A stretch of 12,402 nucleotides of DNA from UBA8958 sp964571695 (GCA_964571695.1 CAZNDG010000061.1:1-12402), one strand, 5' to 3'. Positions 1 through 6,257 are shown, counted from the first letter of the stretch. The notes: generated by a model from the sequence alone, not told the origin. Made by a program: numbers and translations.

Positions 1-59
1 AAGGGACCCTCATCGTCTATGGCGAGGAGAAGCCTTCCGGCGGCCACGGCCATCATTAA
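1..59 (+). CDS. C-terminal end of an unrecognised protein with His-rich tail (partial)
   Basis: Reading from base 3, this strand gives GTLIVYGEEKPSGGHGHH followed by TAA at 57-59. The gene begins outside the window. The other two plus frames stay open further (stops near 135 and 142) but give Arg/Pro-rich, less protein-like translations, so this frame is preferred. The Gly/His-rich end (GGHGHH) could bind metal, but too little is visible to name a family. The intrinsic terminator at 153-188 lies about 95 bases downstream and would end this transcript. Confidence is low because only 18 residues are visible. Confidence 0.3.
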   Translation, partial: GTLIVYGEEKPSGGHGHH

Positions 60-152
60 AGACGGCGGTCAACTGCCGGCTGAGGTCAGGAGGGAAATCC
101 CTCGCGGTGGCTCTCGTTCAGTCGATAACGCAAGATAAATGATTTAGCCATG

Positions 153-188
153 AAGAGACCTGTTTATTAAAAGCAGGTCTCTTTTTTT
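153..188 (+). terminator. Rho-independent terminator
   Basis: A perfect 10-bp stem AAGAGACCTG (153-162) / CAGGTCTCTT (174-183) encloses an 11-base loop and runs into a T tract at 182-188. On the minus strand no T run follows the stem, so it works on the plus strand, closing transcription from the gene that ends at 59 and insulating the four-gene cassette downstream. Confidence 0.9.
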
Positions 189-221
189 GGTGCGCCATTA
201 ATGACGGTATCGTAAAAACCC

Positions 222-273
222 TCATGCCCCTTGGAGCACCACGAAGCATGAAAATGGCATTTTCATAGTAAGT
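222..273 (+). repeat. Dispersed 52-bp hairpin repeat, copy 1
   Basis: This segment matches 10361-10412 at 45 of 52 positions without gaps, and similarity continues a few bases upstream (about 212). Its core is a 19-bp near-palindrome (248-266, ATGAAAATG G CATTTTCAT). Compared with copy 2, the outermost pair changes from A-T to G-C, a compensatory change. An alternative CATGC/GCATG stem uses part of the same bases. It is probably a REP- or MITE-like intergenic element. The core motif GAAAATGGC also occurs in the ends of the 150-bp repeat that starts 28 bases downstream. Confidence 0.75.
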
Positions 274-300
274 CATTTTATCCCCCACCTCAAGGGGATA

Positions 301-450
301 GACCTTTGAAAAATGGCTTCGCCGCGGCTCAGAAATCTTTTTCGCTTCTAAATAGGTAACGTATAAATCTTATTAATTACAAGGTGTTAATCTCAATTGC
401 GAAACGGCGAAAAACATTTGATTCGCTGCTTGCCAGCCATTTTCCCACGG
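301..450 (+). repeat. 150-bp MITE-like repeat, copy 1 (inverted relative to copy 2)
   Basis: This segment matches the reverse complement of 3156-3305 at about 131 of 150 positions without gaps; the first 45 bases are identical. The element has imperfect terminal inverted repeats of its own: GAAAAATGGCTTCGC at 308-322 and, read on the other strand, GGGAAAATGGCTGGCA at 446-431. It has no open reading frame of useful size. Size, TIRs and intergenic position fit a non-autonomous MITE. No clear target-site duplication is visible, so mobility is inferred. Confidence 0.85.
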
Positions 451-585
451 TTCCTAAGATAAATCTCTCGGGTGATGTTAGGAGGGGGAATGGGTGATCA
501 TTTGTATTTGCGTAATAAAAGCCTATCCCCAACCCGCTGATGGCTTAATAAAAGCAGGGAGATAACGGGCGTTGTGATTTGCTTA

Positions 586-614
586 TTGTTGATGACGATG
601 AAAACGTGTATAAA
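586..614 (+). promoter_or_regulatory. Candidate sigma-70 promoter for the thioredoxin-fold gene
   Basis: TTGTTG (586-591), a 17-base spacer and TATAAA (609-614) lie about 45 bases upstream of the preferred start at 659. The -10 box is good; the -35 is weak (only TTG matches). Position after a terminator and two repeats makes a promoter here likely. Confidence 0.45.
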
Positions 615-658
615 AGCCGACAGAACTATGCAAAATAATGATTGCTAGGTGGAAGAAA

Positions 659-1180
659 ATGAAAAAGATTAAATACTTTTCAGCAATGATCGTCATGCTG
701 GCATTTGCTTTATGCAGTTCCACGGGAGGTGCGGCTTCGCTCCCGGCCGTGGGTGGTTCCATGCCCGATCTGAGCCCCGGTTTCAGCCTGCCCAAGCCCA
801 AGGACGGTGTCGTAATCATTCAGATATTCAGCATGTACTGTCCTTACTGCCAGAAGGACGCCCCCCATGTCAATAAGCTGTATGAAAAGATCGAGGCCGA
901 TCGCAACTTGAAGGGCAAGATTCGCCTCGTCGGCATCGGCGTGGGGAATTCTTCCTATGAGGTCAATGTCTTCCGCACCAAGTTCAATGTCCGCTTTCCT
1001 CTTTATGCCGATCCGGATTTCAAGATCCACAAAAAACTGGGTGAGCCACGGACGCCTTATTTCATCGGCGTGAAGATCAACCCCGACGGATCGCACCGGA
1101 TCTTTTACTCCCACTTGGGCGAGATCCACAGCGCGGACGACTTCCTGGCGGAAATGATCCGGTTGTCGGGAATAAAATAG
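659..1180 (+). CDS. Exported thioredoxin-fold (TlpA-like) thiol-disulfide protein
   Basis: The 173-residue product has a basic N-terminus (MKKIKYF), a hydrophobic stretch (residues ~9-19) and a small-residue region around STGGAAS suited to signal peptidase, so it should act in the periplasm. The thioredoxin fold is shown by FSMYCPYC with the redox pair C61-P-Y-C64 and a cis-Pro loop at T132-P133 (RTPYF). TlpA/ResA-type proteins reduce or shuttle disulfides in exported partners. The start at 659 is preferred over the ATG at 638 because AGGTGG (647-652) lies 6 bases before it and gives a clean signal peptide. The next gene encodes an exported peroxiredoxin, a natural redox partner. CPYC is glutaredoxin-like rather than the CxPC common in TlpA, so oxidase or isomerase activity is also possible. 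Confidence 0.8.
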   Translation: MKKIKYFSAMIVMLAFALCSSTGGAASLPAVGGSMPDLSPGFSLPKPKDGVVIIQIFSMYCPYCQKDAPHVNKLYEKIEADRNLKGKIRLVGIGVGNSSYEVNVFRTKFNVRFPLYADPDFKIHKKLGEPRTPYFIGVKINPDGSHRIFYSHLGEIHSADDFLAEMIRLSGIK

Positions 1181-1199
1181 ATAAACCTTGTGCAGGTCG

Positions 1200-1224
1200 A
1201 CAGGCTGAAAAATCGCCTGTTTTT
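1200..1224 (+). terminator. Short terminator or attenuator hairpin before the peroxiredoxin gene
   Basis: ACAGGC (1200-1205) and GCCTGT (1215-1220) form a perfect 6-bp stem with a 9-base loop, followed by TTTT (1221-1224). The RBS of the next gene starts at 1225. It may partly terminate, or set the expression ratio between the two genes. The T run is short. Confidence 0.5.
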
Positions 1225-1235
1225 GGAGTACGAAA

Positions 1236-1847
1236 ATGAAACAGAAAAATCGTATCCAGTGGTTAATCACCTTCTGTACCATAGTTGCGTTTCTGGCCGG
1301 TGCTCCTTTTTCCACCTGGGCCATCTCCGATGCCTACAAGGATAATATCTACAATACCGGCCTCCTGAAACCTCGGGACAGCAAATTGAAGGTCAAGGCG
1401 GGACAGCAGGCGCCGGATTTTACCCTCCCGGCGATCGGAGGGGAAAAGATCACCCTCAGTCAATACCGGGGGAAGAAAAACGTCATGCTGACGTTCATCC
1501 CCGCGGCCTGGACCCCCGTATGTTCCGATCAGTGGCCGGGCTACAATATCGTGGAGGATCTCTTTGCCGCTCACGACACGATCATCCTGGGCCTCAGCGT
1601 GGACAGCCTTCCCACCCTGTTTTCCTGGACCAACCAGATGGGCAGGCTATGGTTCCCCGTCCTGTCGGATTTTTGGCCCCACGGTCAGGTGGCAAAACGC
1701 TACGGCATTCTCCGGAGCGACGGCATGGCGGAGCGGGCGATATTCATCATCGATAAGGGTGGGGTAATACGCTACATCGATGTACACAACATCAACGAAC
1801 GACCGCCGCTGGAAGGGATCGTCCGGGAACTGGAGAAACTTCCGTAG
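1236..1847 (+). CDS. Exported 1-Cys peroxiredoxin (AhpC/TSA family)
   Basis: The 203-residue product starts at an ATG with GGAG (1225-1228) upstream. Residues ~8-29 form a signal peptide ending FSTWA. The peroxiredoxin domain begins at about residue 52 with AGQQAPDFTLPAIGG. The peroxidatic site is P89-x3-T93-x2-C96 (IPAAWTPVC), the family signature PxxxTxxC. No other Cys exists in the mature protein, so C96 must be resolved by an external thiol; the thioredoxin-fold protein encoded just upstream is the obvious candidate. Peroxiredoxins reduce H2O2 and organic peroxides, and export suggests defence at the cell surface. AhpE-, BCP- and AhpC-like subfamilies cannot be separated here. Confidence 0.88.
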   Translation: MKQKNRIQWLITFCTIVAFLAGAPFSTWAISDAYKDNIYNTGLLKPRDSKLKVKAGQQAPDFTLPAIGGEKITLSQYRGKKNVMLTFIPAAWTPVCSDQWPGYNIVEDLFAAHDTIILGLSVDSLPTLFSWTNQMGRLWFPVLSDFWPHGQVAKRYGILRSDGMAERAIFIIDKGGVIRYIDVHNINERPPLEGIVRELEKLP

Positions 1848-1909
1848 CGGTTCTCCGTTCCGCCAAGGCATGTCTTTAAGTGCTATGATGGGAGGCGGAT
1901 ACGGTTGCG

Positions 1910-1939
1910 TTGATTTGTGACGTGGGTCTCTCTCATAAA
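1910..1939 (+). promoter_or_regulatory. Weak candidate promoter for the pilin gene
   Basis: TTGATT (1910-1915) and CATAAA (1934-1939) with an 18-base spacer lie in the 124-base gap before the pilin gene, about 33 bases from its start. Each box matches the sigma-70 consensus at 4 of 6 positions. No sigma-54 site with correct spacing was found. Confidence 0.25.
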
Positions 1940-1971
1940 TGTGACGTCAAGCAAGGAAAGGGGGCAAGGAG

Positions 1972-2385
1972 TTGCGTAGCAACGGATTTACCTTGGTAGA
2001 ACTGCTTATCGTTATTGCGATCCTCGCGATTCTCATCCTCATGGGTTTTCTTGGCGTCCGTTCCTACACCGCCAAGGCTTACAACATAACCGCCAAACAT
2101 GATCTGCAAAGCTTCGTCAAGGCCCAGGAGATTTATCTTGCCGACAAGGGGCGCTATCTTGGAACGCAGGGCGATTATCTAAAAGGCGGTTCCTCGGCGG
2201 GGACCTTGAACCGGGAAGAACTTAAATATTCTCCCTCTTCGGGTGTCCGCATCGATATCATCTCCGGAGACGGCGCCAGTCCGGACGGTCCACCGGCCTT
2301 CCGGGCGGAAGCCACCCATGACATGGCCTCCCTTGTCTATGTTTATAATTTTTCCACCCATGAATATACGGAGAGGGGAAAATAG
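1972..2385 (+). CDS. Type IV pilin / pseudopilin
   Basis: The 137-residue product is a class-III-signal prepilin. A five-residue leader (MRSNG) ends in the Gly cleaved by prepilin peptidase, followed by mature F1-T-L-V-E5-L-L, with the invariant Glu at +5 and about 20 hydrophobic residues that form the N-terminal helix packing the pilus core. The mature part (132 residues) is short and has 14 Phe/Tyr, about 10.6%. The start is a TTG at 1972: no ATG or GTG exists in frame upstream before the stop at 1942, and only this start gives a normal short leader. AAAGGGGG (1957-1964) is the likely RBS; the closer AAGGAG abuts the start. The HAMP gene follows after 2 bases. The domain alone does not separate a major pilin from a minor pseudopilin. 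Confidence 0.9.
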   Translation: MRSNGFTLVELLIVIAILAILILMGFLGVRSYTAKAYNITAKHDLQSFVKAQEIYLADKGRYLGTQGDYLKGGSSAGTLNREELKYSPSSGVRIDIISGDGASPDGPPAFRAEATHDMASLVYVYNFSTHEYTERGK

Positions 2386-2387
2386 TT

Positions 2388-3011
2388 ATGAAGTCCGACA
2401 ACAAGAGGAAACTGAAGAACTATTTCGTCGTTCGGGATCTACAGATCCGACTGGTGGCCTATGGGATGATCTATATGACGGTGGTGGTGATGATCACCGT
2501 GGCATTCGTCATCTTTCCCACGATCCGGGAGATGGTCTGGTCGGACAACCCGGATGTCCGCTATCATGCCGCCCAGACCTTTCTGCTCCTCACGAAGTGG
2601 ATCATTCCCGCCGCCACGTTGATCGTCGTCCTGTACGTTCTTCACCTCATTCTGATCACCCATCGTGTCTGCGGTCCTCTTGTCAATTTCACCCATGCCT
2701 TCCGCCGCATCGGCGAAGGCGATCTACGGCAGCAGATCAGATTGCGCCAGGGGGATTACCTGAAAAAGGAGTGTGATCGGATCAACGACATGATCAGGGA
2801 TCTGTCGCTCATGGTCACGGAAGCCAAGCAGATTCAGGAACGACTGGCCGGTGATGCGGCCCGGCTTGCCGATCTGGCCGGAAAAGACGTGACCGGGGAA
2901 GGGTTTGCCCCCGGGGTGGCGCTTTTGGAAGCGGATGTCCGGGCAATGAACCAAACCCTGTCCCGGTTCAAGACCGGCGACGAAGGGGGCGCAGACGCCT
3001 CCCGAGTTTGA
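2388..3011 (+). CDS. Two-TM HAMP-domain protein without output domain
   Basis: The 207-residue product has a short basic N-terminus, TM1 at about 21-43, a periplasmic loop of only ~22 residues, TM2 at about 66-90, then a HAMP domain (~88-141) with the conserved Pro in CGPL (P97) and GEGDL (109-113). A predicted coiled coil fills ~140-195. HAMP domains pass signals from membrane sensors to kinase, cyclase or chemoreceptor modules, but none is present here, so the protein may act as a membrane adaptor. GGAGAGGGG (2370-2378), inside the end of the pilin gene, is its RBS, and the 2-base gap implies translational coupling. A role in pilus assembly or pilus-linked signalling is inferred from this context only. 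Confidence 0.85.
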   Translation: MKSDNKRKLKNYFVVRDLQIRLVAYGMIYMTVVVMITVAFVIFPTIREMVWSDNPDVRYHAAQTFLLLTKWIIPAATLIVVLYVLHLILITHRVCGPLVNFTHAFRRIGEGDLRQQIRLRQGDYLKKECDRINDMIRDLSLMVTEAKQIQERLAGDAARLADLAGKDVTGEGFAPGVALLEADVRAMNQTLSRFKTGDEGGADASRV

Positions 3012-3379
3012 ACGGTGCACCGCCGGATGGCCCGGCTCTCCCCTTGAAGGGTAGGGAGCTACATGAAACCAGGCCGAATTTTACCCACCCCGTTCCTCTC
3101 GCTGAAGGGAGGTAACTACAGGGAACCATAACTACATATTGAGAGCTTTGCATAACTGCGGAAAAATGGCTCGCAAGCGGTGAATCAAATGTTTTTCGCC
3201 GTTGCGTGATTGAACTTAACGCTTGGTAATGAATAAGGTTTATACGTTACCCATTCAGAGGCGAAAAAGATTTCTGAGCCGCGGCGAAGCCATTTTTCAA
3301 AGGTCTCATATTGTCCACCCGGATCCTCCCCTTGGAAGGATTAAGCGGCGGGTCAATATCCCGGGGCGTCATCCTTTTA
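3012..3379. other. Intergenic region between cassette and nifS, with MITE-like repeat
   Basis: No gene is seen. The region lies between convergent transcription units. It contains a short hairpin CTCCC/GGGAG (3038-3058) without a T tract, related CCCTTGAAGG-type motifs near 3041, 3100 and 3328, and copy 2 of the 150-bp repeat (3156-3305). No good intrinsic terminator was found for either the HAMP gene or the cysteine desulfurase gene. Confidence 0.6.
3156..3305 (-). repeat. 150-bp MITE-like repeat, copy 2
   Basis: This is the reverse-complement copy of 301-450 (about 87% identity without gaps). Its terminal inverted repeats are better kept than in copy 1: GAAAAATGGCTCGC at 3161-3174 against GCGAAGCCATTTTTC at 3284-3298, differing by one inserted base. 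The two copies face each other across the four-gene cassette, with copy 2 starting 144 bases after the last stop codon. Confidence 0.85.
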
Positions 3380-4549
3380 TTACTTGTTACGGAGTTGCCG
3401 AATGATTTTCACCAGGATGTCGGCGACGCCGGCCAACTGTTCTTCTGTATTCCCCTTGCCCAGGCTGAACCGCACCGTACCCGGCGCATAGTCCTCGGGG
3501 ATTCCCAGGGCGGCCAGGACGTGGGACAGGTGGATATCTCCGGAGGTGCAGGCGGCGCCGGCAGAGGCGGCGATTCCCCGCCGGTCCAGCTCCAGGACGA
3601 CGGCATCGCCGGAGACGCCCCGGAAGGACACGCTGAGGACATGGGGGAGCCTCCGGAAAGGATGGCCGTTGATCCGGACGGCATCAATCTTTTCAATGAT
3701 CAGCTTCTCCAGTCTCTGCCTCAATTCCAGCAGCCGATCCATCTGCCACGGCAGCTCCCGGGCGGCAAGCTCACAGGCCTTTCCCAGGCCCACGATGCCC
3801 GGGACGTTTTCCGTTCCAGTCCGCAGCCCGCTTTCCTGGTGGCCGCCGAACACGATTGGGGCGAGGGGGGTACCGCGGCGCACGTAGAGGGCTCCAGTCC
3901 CTTTGGGACCGTAGAACTTGTGTCCGGAGAGGGAGAGGAGATCCACCCCCAGATCATCCACGCCCACGGGGATCTTGCCCGCGGACTGGACGGCGTCGGT
4001 GTGGATCGGGATTCCCCGCTGCCGGGCCGCGCCGGCAATTTCCGTTAGGGGCGCCACCGTCCCGATCTCATTGTTGGCGTGCATGATGCTGATAAGCAGG
4101 GTCCTGTCGGTCATGGCCCGGCGGATATCGTTGGGATCCACCGTTCCCGTGCCGTCCACGGGCAGATAGCTTACGGAAAAACCTTTGCTTTCCAAGTATT
4201 TGCAGGTGTTAAGAACTGCATAGTGCTCGATGGCGGAGGTTATGAGATGGTTTTTCCCCGGCTGTGTGGCCGCGGCGGACCCCAGGAGGGCCAAGTTGTC
4301 CGCTTCTGTACCGCCGCCGGTGAAGACGATCTCTTCGGGGGCGGCGCCGATCAAGGCGGCGGTCTGCTCACGGGCCTTTTCAACGGCCTCCCTGGCCAGG
4401 CGACCGAACTGATGGATGCTTCCGGGATTACCGAAATGATTGGCGAAGTAGCGCATCATCGCCCCCAGGACTTCCGGATCCACGGGGGTGGTGGCGCTGT
4501 GATCCAGATAGATGGCTTCCGTTTTGTGAACATCAAGCTTCGCTTTCAT
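3380..4549 (-). CDS. Cysteine desulfurase, NifS/IscS class
   Basis: The 389-residue PLP enzyme removes sulfur from cysteine as a protein persulfide for Fe-S cluster and other thio-cofactor assembly in the cytoplasm. Visible motifs are the N-terminal YLDHSATTP (14-22), H109 in SAIEH, D185 and Q188 in HTDAVQSAGK, the PLP-lysine K211 in SGHKFYGPKG, the catalytic C334 in GAACTSG and R360 in TVRFSLG. The frame is open much further upstream (to 4900), but that part is an Arg/Pro-rich shadow of the upstream hydrolase gene. The ATG at 4549, with GGA about 14 bases before it, gives the family's usual length and start. It is the last of three close minus-strand genes, 47 bases after the hydrolase. No scaffold gene (IscU/NifU) follows, so nifS, iscS or another desulfurase name cannot be chosen. 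Confidence 0.95.
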   Translation of the reverse strand: MKAKLDVHKTEAIYLDHSATTPVDPEVLGAMMRYFANHFGNPGSIHQFGRLAREAVEKAREQTAALIGAAPEEIVFTGGGTEADNLALLGSAAATQPGKNHLITSAIEHYAVLNTCKYLESKGFSVSYLPVDGTGTVDPNDIRRAMTDRTLLISIMHANNEIGTVAPLTEIAGAARQRGIPIHTDAVQSAGKIPVGVDDLGVDLLSLSGHKFYGPKGTGALYVRRGTPLAPIVFGGHQESGLRTGTENVPGIVGLGKACELAARELPWQMDRLLELRQRLEKLIIEKIDAVRINGHPFRRLPHVLSVSFRGVSGDAVVLELDRRGIAASAGAACTSGDIHLSHVLAALGIPEDYAPGTVRFSLGKGNTEEQLAGVADILVKIIRQLRNK

Positions 4550-4596
4550 AACCGCTTTTCCGATCTTTTTGTGGATGTTACATTTTGTTTTCCCCG

Positions 4597-5130
4597 TTAT
4601 TTGATGATGCGGAAGATGTCCCGGGCTCGGGGATCGGTGGCCGTTTTCAACAGTTCGAAAAGTGCCATCTCGGTGCTGGTGAGGACGGCGCCCGCGGACA
4701 GCAGCTTCCGGATCCCGATCTCCCGGTTCCGGGCCGTCCGGGAGGAAACGGCGTCGGCCGCCAGGTGGACCTCGTAGCCCGCGGCCAAAAGATCCATGGA
4801 TGTCTGATAGGCGCAGACGTGAGCCTCGATGCCACAGATGAGGACCTGCCTTTTCCCCGTGGCGGCCAGGGCGGCCATGAAGCGGGGATCGCCGCAGCAA
4901 CTGAAACTGTTCTTGATCAGCGGTTCCACGTCTGGCATGAGGGAGGAAAGGTCGGCTATGGTCGGCCCGATCTTGACCTGCTCGGTGAGGATGATGGGGA
5001 TTTCCAGGATCCTGATCCCCTGGATCAGCTTGATCGTATTGGCCAGGAGGAACTCCCGGTCATCCATGGCCAGATAGAGGTTTCCCTGGATGTCGATTAC
5101 CGCCAATACTGTCTCTTCCCGCATCAGCAT
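4597..5130 (-). CDS. Isochorismatase-fold cysteine hydrolase
   Basis: The 177-residue product belongs to the isochorismatase-like/YcaC-type hydrolases, which use an Asp-Lys-Cys triad. These are D13 in AVIDIQGN, K73 in LIKNSFSC and C106 in GIEAHVCAYQT, the last in the usual position after a cis-peptide turn. Members hydrolyse amides, nicotinamide or isochorismate; the substrate here cannot be read from sequence. The start at 5130 is chosen because AAGGAGG (complement at 5137-5143) lies 6 bases before it. An ATG at 5160 lies upstream of that RBS and is unlikely. It sits 55 bases after the lyase gene and 47 bases before the desulfurase gene, probably in one transcript. Confidence 0.88.
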   Translation of the reverse strand: MLMREETVLAVIDIQGNLYLAMDDREFLLANTIKLIQGIRILEIPIILTEQVKIGPTIADLSSLMPDVEPLIKNSFSCCGDPRFMAALAATGKRQVLICGIEAHVCAYQTSMDLLAAGYEVHLAADAVSSRTARNREIGIRKLLSAGAVLTSTEMALFELLKTATDPRARDIFRIIK

Positions 5131-5185
5131 AAAAATCCTCCTTGTTGACTGTACATGCAATCACATCTGTTTGAATTCATTCTGC

Positions 5186-6229
5186 CTACCAGTCCTGATG
5201 GGGGGGCAGAGAGTCTTTATGTTCCGGGGGGCGGCACGCCGTACCTTCCCCGGGCGGGATGGTCTTGGGGAGTCCGGCCTGATAGACGGCGCTGGAGAGG
5301 GAAACGCCGGGGAGGATTCGGTCCAGCAGGCGGGTGGCCGCCAGCAGGGCATCCATGTCTATGCCCGTGGCGATGCCCATGCCGGCGAACATGAAAGACA
5401 GGTCCTCCGTGGCGATGTTTCCAGAGGCGCCCGGAGCGAAGGGGCATCCCCCCAATCCTCCCAGGGCGGCATCGAAGCGGCGGACCCCCAAGTCATAGGC
5501 CCGCAGGGCATTGGCCAATCCCAACCCCCGGGTGTTGTGAAAGTGTACGGCGAAAACGATCTCCGGGAAATTCTCCCGGCAGGCAGAAAGGATATCCTCC
5601 ACCAGGCGGGGATTGCCGAAACCCACGGTATCGCAGAGGGTGATCTCCCTTATTTCCAGGGCGGCTACCTGTTCCACTTCCGAAAGGACCTGCTCCCGGG
5701 ACGGGAATCCCTCGAAGGGGCAGCCAAAGGCGGTGGCCAGGGCCACGGACAGCTCGACATCGGGATCGGCGATGGTCATCTCCCGGATGGCTTTCAGCCC
5801 CCGGCGGGATGCTTCCCGACTTTGGCGGACGTTGTTGAGGTTATGGGTCTCGCTTAGGGAGTAAAAATAGATCAGTTTGAATATTCCGCTTGCTACCGCC
5901 TCCCGGGCGCCCCGAAGATTGGGAACCAGGGCGGAAAAGGCAACGCCGGGAAGGGGCGTAATCGCCGCCGCCAACTCCCTCATGTCCCGGAACTGGGGGA
6001 TCGACTGGGGGCTCACAAAGGCGCCGGCCTGAATTTCCCCGATCCCGGCGGCGGCGAGATGTTGGATGAGGAGCGTCTTTTTATCCGTTTCCACAAAAAT
6101 CGGGAGATTCTGCAATCCGTCCCGGGGGCCGACCTCGATAATGGTTACATCACTTTCACTGTTTTGACCATTAAACTTCGTTTTTTGACCATTAAACTTC
6201 GTTTTTTGACCATTAAACTTCGTTTTCAT
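5186..6229 (-). CDS. HMG-CoA lyase family protein with repeated N-terminal extension
   Basis: The 347-residue product is a DRE-TIM metallolyase of the hydroxymethylglutaryl-CoA lyase type, which splits HMG-CoA to acetoacetate and acetyl-CoA in leucine or ketone metabolism. Motifs are VGPRDGLQN (33-41; R36 and D37 catalytic/metal), E65, metal ligands H229 and H231 in HFHNTRG, the active-site loop GGLGGCPF with C262, and N271 in ASGNIATED. Residues 2-22 are three exact KTKFNGQ units, before the domain starts at VTIIEVGPRDG. The ATG at 6229 has AGAGG 4 bases upstream. There is no ATG, GTG or TTG between the repeats and the domain, so the repeats should be translated. Bacterial relatives may act on other hydroxyacyl-CoAs, so the exact substrate is open. 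Confidence 0.88.
   Translation of the reverse strand: MKTKFNGQKTKFNGQKTKFNGQNSESDVTIIEVGPRDGLQNLPIFVETDKKTLLIQHLAAAGIGEIQAGAFVSPQSIPQFRDMRELAAAITPLPGVAFSALVPNLRGAREAVASGIFKLIYFYSLSETHNLNNVRQSREASRRGLKAIREMTIADPDVELSVALATAFGCPFEGFPSREQVLSEVEQVAALEIREITLCDTVGFGNPRLVEDILSACRENFPEIVFAVHFHNTRGLGLANALRAYDLGVRRFDAALGGLGGCPFAPGASGNIATEDLSFMFAGMGIATGIDMDALLAATRLLDRILPGVSLSSAVYQAGLPKTIPPGEGTACRPPEHKDSLPPHQDW
6164..6226 (-). repeat. Perfect triple 21-bp tandem repeat in the lyase gene
   Basis: Three identical, directly adjacent 21-bp units occupy 6206-6226, 6185-6205 and 6164-6184. Each encodes KTKFNGQ on the minus strand. On the plus strand each unit starts TTGACCATTAAAC. The unit length is a multiple of three, so copy-number change would alter length without shifting frame. 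The repeat lies about 30 bases upstream of the rpsT -35 box. Confidence 0.97.
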
Positions 6230-6257
6230 GAAACCTCTGGAAATGAGCAATTAATTC

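Larger units (their letters stand above)
60..658. other. Intergenic region carrying repeats, a terminator and a promoter
   Basis: No convincing gene is seen in this ~600-base stretch. In order it holds a small GAGGG/CCCTC hairpin near 90-105, the terminator at 153-188, one copy of a 52-bp hairpin repeat (222-273), a small TCCCC/GGGGA hairpin (281-298), one copy of the 150-bp MITE-like repeat (301-450), a short direct repeat TAATAAAAGC at about 514 and 546, and a likely promoter (586-614) for the first cassette gene. It is more AT-rich than the neighbouring coding sequence. Confidence 0.6.

Noticed and set aside
60..152. Small RNA gene just before the terminator at 153
   Set aside because: Partial resemblance to common RNAs was considered, but no tRNA, tmRNA, SRP or RNase P core motif could be confirmed.
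638..658. Start of the thioredoxin-fold gene at 638
   Set aside because: No RBS upstream of 638, while the ATG at 659 has AGGTGG at the right distance and a clean signal peptide.
1880..1915. Sigma-54 promoter upstream of the pilin gene
   Set aside because: A GG and TTGC pair exists, but the spacing is one base too long and the TGGCAC box is missing.
3012..3060. Intrinsic terminator after the HAMP gene
   Set aside because: The CTCCC/GGGAG hairpin has a large loop and no T tract on either strand.
3311..4900. Long plus-strand ORFs (e.g. 3311-4048, 4079-4777, 4585-5148) opposite the desulfurase and hydrolase
   Set aside because: They are antisense shadows in GC-rich codons of two well-identified minus-strand genes and have Gly/Arg/Pro-rich, non-family translations.
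4550..4900. N-terminal extension of the cysteine desulfurase frame to 4900
   Set aside because: The extension overlaps the hydrolase gene and has shadow-type composition; the conserved N-terminus starts near 4549.
6164..6226. 21-bp repeats as a CRISPR array
   Set aside because: The units are directly adjacent without spacers and encode a repeated peptide in frame.
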